From an uncultured Eggerthellaceae bacterium (GTDB taxonomy: Bacteria > Actinomycetota > Coriobacteriia > Coriobacteriales > Eggerthellaceae): a stretch of DNA of 47,840 nucleotides. The notes under the pieces are model-generated. The model did not search any database, was not told the origin of the DNA, and was given only the letters and a program-made list of their open reading frames with translations. The stretch lies in NCBI GenBank assembly GCA_934668515.1, contig CAKUNS010000013.1, positions 1 to 47,840 on the forward strand, written 5' to 3'. Made by a program: the position numbers and the translations under genes. Shown here piece after piece: positions 1-7,198 of the stretch; within the stretch, counting starts at the first letter, position 1; the number at the start of each line of letters is the position of its first letter.

Positions 1-329
1 GCGCACCAGTAGGGCTCGCCGTCATCGACGACCTGCTCGTTCTTGTTGAAAACCCACTCAACGTTGCCGTCCCAGTCGACCATTACCAAGTCATTCTGAT
101 CCTGATAGGCAAACCTATCGGCGCGGTAAGACCGACTTGATATCAGATGACCACCCGGCAAAATACGGCTTGGAAAACCGGCAAGGTCCTTAAAGTGCCT
201 GACCACCCTTCCGTTCATATCGATAACATGTACGCCAGCTTCATCCTGCTCGAATACCGTATAGCCGTTCCAGCACTCCTCGGGATAATAAACCGTTGTT
301 CCTGTTGGAAACACCGTAGGGCGCCCCAT
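1..329 (-). CDS. Arylsulfotransferase (ASST)-like protein, N-terminal part, cut by window edge
   Basis: Only the first 109 codons are inside the window. The gene reads leftwards from ATG at 329, preceded by a strong Shine-Dalgarno sequence (AAGGAGGAGA, complement of about 331-340). The visible protein starts MGRPTVFPTGTTVYYPEE, continues with NGYTVFEQDEAGVHVIDMNG and has an LPGGHLISS stretch followed by DLVMVDWDGNVEW. This alternation of short beta-repeats with a 'WDGNVxW' turn is typical of the beta-propeller arylsulfotransferase family, which moves sulfate between phenolic compounds and is common in gut Eggerthellaceae. No signal peptide is visible at this start, so a cytosolic form is likely. 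The catalytic histidines would lie beyond the edge. It is divergent from a LysR gene, with a palindrome between them, so LysR control is likely. A different beta-propeller enzyme cannot be excluded. Confidence 0.68.
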   Translation of the reverse strand, partial: MGRPTVFPTGTTVYYPEECWNGYTVFEQDEAGVHVIDMNGRVVRHFKDLAGFPSRILPGGHLISSRSYRADRFAYQDQNDLVMVDWDGNVEWVFNKNEQVVDDGEPYWC

Positions 330-376
330 CTCTCCTCCTTTATTCGAACTTCTCCCTTGAAATCGATTTTGCTGAT

Positions 377-404
377 TTCATAATTTATCTTCATGTTTAC
401 TGAA
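377..404 (-). promoter_or_regulatory. Putative promoter of the arylsulfotransferase-like gene
   Basis: On the minus strand TTCAGT (399-404) and TATGAA (377-382) are separated by 16 bp, about 50 bp before the ATG at 329. The -35 element overlaps the palindrome at 387-407, the usual arrangement for a LysR-regulated promoter. The hexamers are only moderate matches. Confidence 0.4.
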
Positions 405-407
405 GAT
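387..407. promoter_or_regulatory. LysR-type operator, perfect palindrome
   Basis: ATCTTCA (387-393) and TGAAGAT (401-407) are exact inverted repeats with a 7-nt centre, giving the T-N11-A core (T391 to A403) expected for LysR-type regulators. It lies between the divergent arylsulfotransferase-like gene and the lysR gene and overlaps the putative -35 of the former. Confidence 0.65.
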
Positions 408-573
408 GTCGGTATTCTAGCAATCTGGAAGATCAGGTTTCAGCTGGCACGTATTGCTATTTTCAATGACAGTCACTTATCTTTTGGAAATCTAAAACAT
501 GCTAAATTCTCAGACGATGTCATCACATTTCGGCATTACATTCATGCGATTAGGCAAGCAAAGGAGACCGCTG

Positions 574-1515
574 GTGCGAATCACTGTTCAACAATTGCGC
601 TATATCCTGAAAACCGCCGAAGCGGGATCTTTGACCAAAGCGGCAGCCGATCTTCAGGTCTCTCAAGCGACCCTTTCAAGCGCCATATCCCAAATCGAAT
701 CCACCGTGGGCTTCAAGCTGTTCACTCGTAACAAAAAAGGGGCTATGCCAACTTCAAAGGGAATCGAATTCCTTGGCTACGCTCGCAGAGCCGTGCAAGG
801 AATGGACCTGCTTGAAACCCATTTCGGGTGCGCAAAAGACCCCGATCTTAGCTTCAGGGTCGTCGGGTCGAATTTTGCATTTGCGGAATACATTCTGGGC
901 GATTTCGCAAAACTCCCCGAGTTCGAGAAATATGAGTTCAGATATGACGTCACACCGCTCCCTGAAACAATTAAGAGGCTGAATTCGGGCGCCGCTGATC
1001 TGGGTCTCATCCACACAATGGACGACACTGAAATATCGATTTTTGAGCTGCTCGCTAATGCGGGACTCAGGTTTCATAAGATTTGCGAAAGGCAGCCATA
1101 TGCATTAATGGACCCTTCGCACCCCCTGGCAAACCGCGAATTCCTCACGCCAGCCGACCTAGCCCCATACCCGAAGTACCTGTTCGATCAGTACCTGCAT
1201 CTAACTAGCTCCGTCGCTGATAACAACCCCGATCGAGCTTCGATGGAATACTACAACGGCATCAAAGTCTACGATTCCAGCGTCAGCATTCCCAACCTCG
1301 TTAAATGCATTGCCGACGTTAACGGTTATTCGATCTGGGGAAACGTGATGGTTCAGGAAATGATCGATTTCGGCGTGCGCGCCATTCCCATCGAAACAGA
1401 AGAGCGAATTCGCATCGGCTACGTCACCCCGCGCGATGCCACCCTAAGCACGCTTGAGGAACGATATATCGACGATATTCGCAACTTCGTCGAGCGATCG
1501 AATACGGGGCTTTGA
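574..1515 (+). CDS. LysR-family transcriptional regulator
   Basis: The protein is 313 aa from the GTG at 574. This start is preferred over an ATG at 499 because an AAGGAGA lies 6 nt upstream (561-567) and because LysR proteins begin directly with the helix-turn-helix, here VRITVQQLRYILKTAEAGSL. The recognition region reads AAADLQVSQATLSSAISQIE and is followed by the family's 'LFTRNKKGAMPTSKG' wing. The remainder is the periplasmic-binding-like effector domain, with no membrane segment. It is transcribed away from the arylsulfotransferase-like gene, and a T-N11-A palindrome sits between the two, so it most likely senses a substrate or product of that enzyme and also controls itself. A putative promoter TTGCTA-18-TATCTT lies at 454-483. 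The inducer cannot be inferred. Confidence 0.93.
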   Translation: MRITVQQLRYILKTAEAGSLTKAAADLQVSQATLSSAISQIESTVGFKLFTRNKKGAMPTSKGIEFLGYARRAVQGMDLLETHFGCAKDPDLSFRVVGSNFAFAEYILGDFAKLPEFEKYEFRYDVTPLPETIKRLNSGAADLGLIHTMDDTEISIFELLANAGLRFHKICERQPYALMDPSHPLANREFLTPADLAPYPKYLFDQYLHLTSSVADNNPDRASMEYYNGIKVYDSSVSIPNLVKCIADVNGYSIWGNVMVQEMIDFGVRAIPIETEERIRIGYVTPRDATLSTLEERYIDDIRNFVERSNTGL

Positions 1516-1562
1516 TTTATCGATCGTCCGCAACCCCTTCGCCAAAACCCACCCCATACACC

Positions 1563-1601
1563 AAAAAAGCCGCCGCTCAATCGCTGAGCAGCGGCTTTCT
1601 T
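1563..1601. terminator. Bidirectional hairpin terminator
   Basis: AAAGCCGC (1566-1573) pairs with GCGGCTTT (1591-1598), with a further CTCA/TGAG pairing inside. An A-run on the left and TTTCTT on the right allow use in both directions. It lies between the converging lysR gene and the leftward gene ending at 1623. Confidence 0.75.
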
Positions 1602-1622
1602 GTTGGTTGTATACGATTCGCG

Positions 1623-2555
1623 CTAGGCGATGCGCATCTGCGCACCCCAGTGGCGAAGGGCCTCGCGGGCGGGCTCGGAGCATTCCGCATCCGCCTGAGC
1701 CAAAGACTCTTCCCAAAGGTCGGCAGGAACCGACGAAGGCAGCGCGTTCAGCGCGTCGATACGGGCCATGTACTCGTCGTCCATATACTCCTTCAGATAC
1801 TCAAGGAACTCCTGACGCCACTTCACGCCCGGAATCGAGTTGATGTGGCGCAACGTGCACGAATAGATAGGCGTCTTATCGATGTTCTGCTCGTCAAGCT
1901 CGTCGTAGCGATCGTAGAAGGCATCGGCGTTCGCATTCACCAGGTACTTGGTCTGGCCATTGTCCTTGTAAGCAATGCCGCGGAACGTGCGGGCGTACAA
2001 TCCGGTGCCGCCCAATTCCGGAATGGACTGCTTTTTCTCTTGCCTGAGCCAGCGCCCCAGCTCGCGGTACTGCTCGTCGGTGATATGGCGCATGCGCCTT
2101 GCCTCGTGCAGCACGCCCTCGAACAGGTCAAGCGACACTTCGTCGAAGTAGCCGGTGATCTCTTCCTTCCACGGAAGAAGGATGTCCAAGGCAAGGCTGT
2201 CGCACGACGCGTCGATCAATCGCTTCTGGATATCGAAGAACGCATGACCGTAGTCTTTTCGAATGGAGTCGGCCAGGCGAAGCTTGCGCACGTAAATCCA
2301 GTCGTCGTAATCCTCGTCGCGAACGATGGCGCGCTCCGAGAACTGAACGAGCGGCGACATGGGCACGCCCGCCTCGCGCTGCGAATCGCGCATGCGGCGA
2401 AGGGTCATGGACTCCTCGCTTAGGCAGTAATGGATCTTGCCGTCCTTTGCCATGAAGGCATAACCCCAGGCGTTGTGCTCTTTAGGGAAAGCGTTCATGT
2501 CGGCAAGCTTGCCAACCATGACCGCGCTATCGACATCTTTCAATGAGGTCGTCAT
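1623..2555 (-). CDS. Soluble protein of unknown function, last gene of the GH3 cluster
   Basis: I do not recognise this 310-aa protein. It has no signal peptide, transmembrane segment or obvious catalytic motif. It is rich in charged and aromatic residues, with many Asp/Tyr/Arg clusters (for example RDEDYDDWIYVRK) and a helical C-terminal half. The ATG at 2555 follows a GGAGG at 8-nt spacing that lies within the end of the ABC ATPase gene; the two genes are 3 bp apart and so should be co-translated. Its position as the final gene of the GH3/zinc-ribbon/ABC set suggests a dedicated role in that pathway. An N-terminal segment around residues 20-45 (HNAWGYAFMAKDGKIHYC) looks like part of a small-ligand or sensor fold, but this is only an impression. 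Confidence 0.8.
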   Translation of the reverse strand: MTTSLKDVDSAVMVGKLADMNAFPKEHNAWGYAFMAKDGKIHYCLSEESMTLRRMRDSQREAGVPMSPLVQFSERAIVRDEDYDDWIYVRKLRLADSIRKDYGHAFFDIQKRLIDASCDSLALDILLPWKEEITGYFDEVSLDLFEGVLHEARRMRHITDEQYRELGRWLRQEKKQSIPELGGTGLYARTFRGIAYKDNGQTKYLVNANADAFYDRYDELDEQNIDKTPIYSCTLRHINSIPGVKWRQEFLEYLKEYMDDEYMARIDALNALPSSVPADLWEESLAQADAECSEPAREALRHWGAQMRIA

Positions 2556-2558
2556 CTC

Positions 2559-3317
2559 CTAAACCTCCTCTTGCGCGTAGGGGTTCTTCCCGATGATCTT
2601 GCGCGCAGCCTCCGACGACAGGACGTCGCGAATGGGGCCTTCGGCCTGAACGCGCCCGCGCGAAAGCAAAAGGCAGTTATCGAACAGCTCGGGCGAGATC
2701 TCCTCGAGGTGGTGACTGACATACACAACCGTGGCATTGCGCTTGTCAGCCAACGAGAACAGCATATGCTGCATTTCGGCACGCGCACCAACGTCAAGGC
2801 CGCTCATGGGCTCGTCCAGCAGAAGCGTGGACGTATTAAGCAAAAGCGCGCGCAGAACCAAGATGATCTGCTGCTCGCCCTTCGAAAGCGTCGAGAACGG
2901 CGAGTCAAGCCTGTGCCCCAAGTCGCGGCTTGCCAGAAGCTTGCGGATGATGCGCATCTCCTCCGGCGTGACCTCCTCAAGCGGCACGCCCATGGTTCCA
3001 CGGGAGCCGGCAGTCATGATGTTCAGGACGGTCTCGTTCTGATAGATGCGACCGAAGAACGATCCGCTGACGAAGCCGACCGACGTGCGCCAATCGAAAG
3101 CGTCGATGTCGTTCAGCTCGGCGCCGTCGATCTTCAGGCTTCCGTTGTATTTGCCATAACCCGCGATAAGCGACAGAAGCGTGGTTTTACCGCAACCGTT
3201 GCTGCCGAAGACAACCCAGCGGCTGCCGGGCTCGATCTTCCAGTTCACGTCCTTGATAAGGGCGCGACCACCAATGGTGCAGCCTACTCCTCGCAGTTCA
3301 ATTGTTGCTCGCTCCAT
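2559..3317 (-). CDS. ABC-type ATPase without a membrane partner (YlmA/ModF-like)
   Basis: This 252-aa nucleotide-binding protein has all the ABC motifs: Walker A GSNGCGKT (residues 38-45), a signature LSKGEQQ, Walker B LLLDEPMSGLD and a switch histidine in VYVSHHLEE. The signature is LSKGE rather than LSGGQ, as in YlmA/ModF-like stand-alone ATPases. No permease gene is adjacent, so it either energises a permease encoded elsewhere or is a soluble ATPase. The start at 3317 has a GGAGG 7 nt upstream and overlaps the end of the zinc-ribbon gene by 34 bp, implying translational coupling. The gene sits inside the GH3 cluster, so its substrate may be the product made there; that is inference. Confidence 0.88.
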   Translation of the reverse strand: MERATIELRGVGCTIGGRALIKDVNWKIEPGSRWVVFGSNGCGKTTLLSLIAGYGKYNGSLKIDGAELNDIDAFDWRTSVGFVSGSFFGRIYQNETVLNIMTAGSRGTMGVPLEEVTPEEMRIIRKLLASRDLGHRLDSPFSTLSKGEQQIILVLRALLLNTSTLLLDEPMSGLDVGARAEMQHMLFSLADKRNATVVYVSHHLEEISPELFDNCLLLSRGRVQAEGPIRDVLSSEAARKIIGKNPYAQEEV

Positions 3318-3745
3318 GTCTCGACCTCCTTCAACAGCTCATCAAGGTCATCTTCCGAGACGATGGTGTTGGCGTCCATGCTCTGCGTGGATCCCTCGGC
3401 GGCGTCCTTCAAGCGCTCGTCGTCGATCATGCCCAGGTAGCGCAGCTGCCATGCAGTAAGCGTGGAAAGCTTGGCGATGTTCATCTGGTTGCGGGTAACG
3501 CCCTCTTCGGTTTCGGGATAGTAGTTGAAGCCAAGGCGCTCGATAGCGGCCTTCGCGCTGTCGTACAGGGCGCGCGGCACGCCGTACTCGATCTTCTCGC
3601 AGTTGTCGCAATACAGCTCGATGCGATACTCGGCCGTCGTCTGGTACAGGATGCGGCGAACAGCCAGGTCACCACCGCAATAACTGCAGCAGCAGTCCTT
3701 AGCGCGTTCCTTTAGGTGCTCAACACGGGGCAGTTTCTGGTTCAT
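3284..3745 (-). CDS. Small cysteine-rich zinc-ribbon protein
   Basis: A 153-aa protein with four clustered cysteines near the N-terminus (C18, C19, C20, C23 in DCCCSYCGGD) and a second pair C46/C49 in YCDNCEKIEYG, the pattern of a treble/zinc ribbon C-X2-C...C-X2-C. The rest is helical and acidic, ending in a Glu-rich tail. The ATG at 3745 is preceded by AAGGAGG that overlaps the last codons of the upstream GH3 gene (stop at 3747), and its own end overlaps the ABC ATPase start by 34 bp, so the set is translationally coupled. It could be a metal or redox sensor, a scaffold or an RNA/protein-binding adaptor. I do not recognise the family. Confidence 0.8.
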   Translation of the reverse strand: MNQKLPRVEHLKERAKDCCCSYCGGDLAVRRILYQTTAEYRIELYCDNCEKIEYGVPRALYDSAKAAIERLGFNYYPETEEGVTRNQMNIAKLSTLTAWQLRYLGMIDDERLKDAAEGSTQSMDANTIVSEDDLDELLKEVETWSEQQLNCEE

Positions 3746-3746
3746 G

Positions 3747-5429
3747 TTAATCCTCCTTGTTTACAAGAGCCTTTATGAACTTGGTATCGGGGAGGTCTGC
3801 GGTCACCGTAGGCACCTTGATGCCGCTGACGCCGCGACCGGGAAGTTCCTTGCTGTCGAAATACGCCTGCTTATAGGCCGAATCGACCACGTATATATGT
3901 GAGGCGGTGAAGCCCCAGTGCTCGCCCATAATAGAATTCAGGAAACGAAGCAGCCGGGCGTAATCGATGTCGTCGGCGCTTTCCAAGATGAAGGACAGCT
4001 CGCCGTCTTTCTCGCACACCTGCATCAGGTCGAACTCGATGTCGTACTTGATCTCGATCCACGCGAACAGCGCCAGGAAGTTATGGCTGTCGCGCTTACG
4101 CCCGTTCACGCGAACGACCTCGCTGGTTTTACCGCAGAAGGCGAACACGGGCGAGCCGCCCTCGCGACCGGTAACGTATACAACATCTTGCATGTTATAG
4201 CGAACCAGACCCGAGTATGTGGTAACCACAAGCTCGTAGAACTTATGCGGCCACACCTCGCTGGCGCGATAAAGGCGCCCGGTAACCAGGTCACGGAACT
4301 CGTAGATCGAGCTGAACGGAGAAGCCGCGCCCTCGGCGGTAGCAGCCTTCAAAGGAATGTTCCACTTGCCCTCACTTGAGCCGTAACCCATGGCGAACGT
4401 GCCCACTTTCTTGGGAAGACGACGCATGACCTGGCGGGCATCGCGGCCGGTTGGTCCGTTCAGCCAGCCGCTGACCAACGAGAATCGAGGCCACACGTTT
4501 CCAAGCGCCTCTTTCGAGGAAATAGAGCCAAACTCGCGCATGACCGCATCGAGCGCATCGGCGCGCTCGGGGTTGGGCGAAAGCAACTTTTGCATGAACA
4601 TGCGGGCGTCTTCGGGCAGGTCAACCGACTGACGGCCTTCCCTAATGTCCACGATCATCTGATCGCCCAACGCGTCCACCTGCGACAACATGCGACCGAA
4701 GTGAGCGATGTTGTTGGCGAACACTTTGGCCAGCGCCGGGTCGGAAAGCGCCATAAGCGCAATAAGGTAGTCGCGCTCGCGCGGACCGATGTCGGGCAGC
4801 TCCCAGAATGGAGCTGGGATGATGTTCATGGTGTCGGTGTATTTGCGCAAGCTGCGCGCAGTCGAACCGGACGCGCGCAAAATGGGCTTGCCGTCCTGAG
4901 CATTGCCCAAACCTGCATAGTTCGAGAAGGTCAGGTTCTTCGCGCTACGGTCGCCTGTGATGGGGAACGCCGTGCGGGTATAGAAACCGCGCAAGCGCAT
5001 GACCAGTAACTTGGCGAAGTTGCCCGAAACGCTGTCGGCGAAGATCTTCGGGGCACCCGTCGTTCCGCTGGTAAGGATATACGCCTGGGTGTCATCTTGA
5101 TACAAAGCCGACTTCGCGCCCAGCATCGAGCTTTCCACGAAGGGACGGTAATCGGAATAGGTGGTAAGCGGAGCGTTCTCGAGCCATTCGTGGGCGTTTG
5201 CCGCCTTGTCGGCGCCGTGTTTCTTGGCGAATGCGCTGTTGCGCAAGCGCAGATAGATCTCGTTCAGGACAAGATCCTCGTAGCGATCGAAATCCTTGAA
5301 CAGCTCGGACATGCCGAAATACAGTTCAATCTGGTCGCTTTCAAGCAGGCGCTGCGGTAGCGACTTATCAATGCGCTTCGCACGGACGTCGGCTTCGGCG
5401 TCTTGGATGGCCTTCTCGTAACCTTTCAC
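3747..5429 (-). CDS. GH3-type acyl-acid amido synthetase-like protein with canonical ATP loop
   Basis: This 560-aa protein belongs to the GH3 family, which in plants adenylates jasmonate, auxin or benzoates and joins them to amino acids; bacterial members are mostly uncharacterised. The adenylation P-loop is intact: TSGTTGAPK at residues 120-128. Further family motifs are MGYGSSEGKW, YELVVTTYSGLVRYNMQDVV and a C-terminal hinge FCGKTSEVVRVNGRKR. It starts at GTG 5429, with GGAGAGGGG just upstream, 19 bp after the first GH3 gene. It is soluble with no signal. It is a tandem paralogue of its upstream neighbour, but that one has a broken P-loop, so this copy is the likely catalyst. Substrates are unknown; a carboxylic acid imported by the transporter at 7199-8632 is one possibility. 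Confidence 0.87.
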   Translation of the reverse strand: MKGYEKAIQDAEADVRAKRIDKSLPQRLLESDQIELYFGMSELFKDFDRYEDLVLNEIYLRLRNSAFAKKHGADKAANAHEWLENAPLTTYSDYRPFVESSMLGAKSALYQDDTQAYILTSGTTGAPKIFADSVSGNFAKLLVMRLRGFYTRTAFPITGDRSAKNLTFSNYAGLGNAQDGKPILRASGSTARSLRKYTDTMNIIPAPFWELPDIGPRERDYLIALMALSDPALAKVFANNIAHFGRMLSQVDALGDQMIVDIREGRQSVDLPEDARMFMQKLLSPNPERADALDAVMREFGSISSKEALGNVWPRFSLVSGWLNGPTGRDARQVMRRLPKKVGTFAMGYGSSEGKWNIPLKAATAEGAASPFSSIYEFRDLVTGRLYRASEVWPHKFYELVVTTYSGLVRYNMQDVVYVTGREGGSPVFAFCGKTSEVVRVNGRKRDSHNFLALFAWIEIKYDIEFDLMQVCEKDGELSFILESADDIDYARLLRFLNSIMGEHWGFTASHIYVVDSAYKQAYFDSKELPGRGVSGIKVPTVTADLPDTKFIKALVNKED

Positions 5430-5448
5430 CGCAACCCCTCTCCAACGG

Positions 5449-7068
5449 CTAAAGAACAGCTTCTATTTCTGCTTCGGCAGGAAGCTTCTCGGAAACAACC
5501 GGCAGCTTCATCGACTGCACGATAAGGCCAAGCTGCATGAGAGACAGATACAAGCCGCGCCTGTAACCCTTGCGAACGACGTAAACCTTGCCAGGGGCAA
5601 CGCCCGCCTGCTCCATGGCGGCCTTCAGCTTAGCGGCGAACGCGGCGCGGTCGGTCGGCTCGCGATAGAACTCAATCACAACAGAAAGCTCTTCACCCTG
5701 CGCGCCGTTTTCGACGAACGCCTGGAACACAGAAGCGATAGCGTCTTCGGAATCGAGCACACCCAAAACCAGGTCGCAGAACTCGAAGCCGTAAAGCGAT
5801 GCGTCGTTCACCTTGATGACCTCGGCGGCGCGGCCCCTGAACTCGATGCACGCCGTTTCTCCCCTGAAGCTATCAACGCGAATGATGTCGTGCAAGTTGT
5901 AGCGGCACAAACCCGAATACGTGGTGACCAGCACCTCGTACAGCTTTCCCACTTGCAGATCACGCATTTCAACAGGGTCGCCGCCGTCAAGCGGCAAAAA
6001 CTCGAAGAAGCCACCGAATACGTTGAGCGGCCCGACATCGGAACCAGGGTCGCTGGTTGCGGCGATCATGATCTCAGTACAGCCGTAAGGCGTGTTGTAG
6101 TAGCGCATACGGTTGGGCAGGCGGTCCATCACATCGCGACTGAAGCAGCCGACGCTGCCGCCGATCCAACCCGTAGCCAGACGGAAACGCGGCCACACTT
6201 CGTTGAAGTCGAACGAACCCGTTTCCTCAAGCAACGCCGCAAGCTCGTCGGCGCGAGCCGGGTTCGGCTGGAACATGCCCTCAAGCAGGGCGCGATCCTC
6301 ATCGGTGATGTCCACTGAGAAGTGGCCGGTGCGGATATCCTCGATCATCTGAGCGGCGTTCGCCTCGATGCTGTCAAGGAAGTCGCCGAAGGCGTCAAGG
6401 TTGTTGCAATTCGTTTGAACCAGATTCTTCTCGGCAAGAGCGTACAGCGCATACATATAGTTGCGATCGGTTTCGCTCATTTGCACTTCAAGGAACTCGT
6501 ACGGGAAGATGAACACGTCGCCGCCGTTTTCCCACAATGCCTTGCCCGCCTGACTGGAAGTACGACGAACCTCTTTGCCGTTATGAGCAACGGGGATGGA
6601 AGTGGGGTTGACCACCGGCATGGTTTTGAAACCGGGCTCGCGCAGCACGGGCTCGTTATGCACGATGCCCATTTGGTACAAATCGATGGATGTCTGGCGA
6701 GCGATTGCGCCAATGCGCGTCTCGATGTAATACTTACCCGCAAAACCGCCTCGACCCGTGGACATAAGATAGTGATCGGTTGGAAGCGACGACAGCTGAC
6801 CATCGATGCCTTCCATGTCGCGTGCCACGTAATCGACGTAGTCGGCGTATTCCGAGACAGGGGCCTTCGCAAGGAATTCCTCCTTGCTGGACACGCCCGC
6901 GAAACCATGGTCGCGCGCATAGGCGCTGTCTTTCACCAGCTGGATTATCTCGTCAAGAACTTCGTCCTGCACCTTCGCGCCATGCACGTACAGGTCGTCG
7001 AAGCCCTTGACGAAATAACTTCCCAGGTCATCTTTCACGCGTTCGGGTATGTACTTTTTCGTATCCAT
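5449..7068 (-). CDS. GH3-type protein with diverged ATP loop
   Basis: A 539-aa GH3-family paralogue. The ATG at 7068 (MDTKKYIPERVKDDL) is preferred to one 14 codons upstream because AGGAGA lies just before it and because the longer form would start in the hairpin at 7086-7121. Family motifs are present in the second half: YGCTE, YEVLVTTYSGLCRYNLHD and FRGRAAEVIKVNDAS. Where GH3 enzymes have TSGTTGxPK, this protein has STGRGGFAGK (residues 103-112), so the ATP phosphate-binding loop is altered. It may be a regulatory partner of the second GH3 protein or have a changed chemistry. It is the first gene of the tight leftward cluster ending at 1623. Confidence 0.87.
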   Translation of the reverse strand: MDTKKYIPERVKDDLGSYFVKGFDDLYVHGAKVQDEVLDEIIQLVKDSAYARDHGFAGVSSKEEFLAKAPVSEYADYVDYVARDMEGIDGQLSSLPTDHYLMSTGRGGFAGKYYIETRIGAIARQTSIDLYQMGIVHNEPVLREPGFKTMPVVNPTSIPVAHNGKEVRRTSSQAGKALWENGGDVFIFPYEFLEVQMSETDRNYMYALYALAEKNLVQTNCNNLDAFGDFLDSIEANAAQMIEDIRTGHFSVDITDEDRALLEGMFQPNPARADELAALLEETGSFDFNEVWPRFRLATGWIGGSVGCFSRDVMDRLPNRMRYYNTPYGCTEIMIAATSDPGSDVGPLNVFGGFFEFLPLDGGDPVEMRDLQVGKLYEVLVTTYSGLCRYNLHDIIRVDSFRGETACIEFRGRAAEVIKVNDASLYGFEFCDLVLGVLDSEDAIASVFQAFVENGAQGEELSVVIEFYREPTDRAAFAAKLKAAMEQAGVAPGKVYVVRKGYRRGLYLSLMQLGLIVQSMKLPVVSEKLPAEAEIEAVL

Positions 7069-7085
7069 GTTTCTCCTGTAAAACA

Positions 7086-7121
7086 GGGCTCGGACACCGC
7101 CTTCCAGCAATGTCCGAGCCC
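7086..7121 (-). terminator. Strong hairpin between transporter and GH3 genes (terminator or attenuator)
   Basis: GGGCTCGGACA (7086-7096) and TGTCCGAGCCC (7111-7121) form a perfect 11-bp stem with a 14-nt loop. In the leftward transcript it is followed by TGTTTTA and only 17 nt later by the GH3 start codon. It can terminate the transporter mRNA. Because no promoter fits between hairpin and start codon, GH3 transcripts must pass through it. Confidence 0.65.
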
Positions 7122-7158
7122 GCTATTCCTGACAAAACTCAATGAGCAATGCCACTAA

Positions 7159-7178
7159 GGTTATCACGGCCGATAAGC
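7159..7178. promoter_or_regulatory. Short inverted repeat, possible operator
   Basis: TTATC (7161-7165) and GATAA (7172-7176) are inverted repeats with a 6-nt centre. The left half reads GGTTATC, a heptamer that recurs as an inverted pair upstream of the transporter (8807-8813 and 8854-8860). The motif is short and function is a guess. Confidence 0.25.
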
Positions 7179-7198
7179 TAAACCCAACTCGTTATCTA

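Noticed and set aside
147..731. Two short plus-strand frames before the LysR gene
   Set aside because: One is antisense to the arylsulfotransferase-like gene and the other overlaps the operator and the LysR start; neither has a Shine-Dalgarno or recognisable domain.
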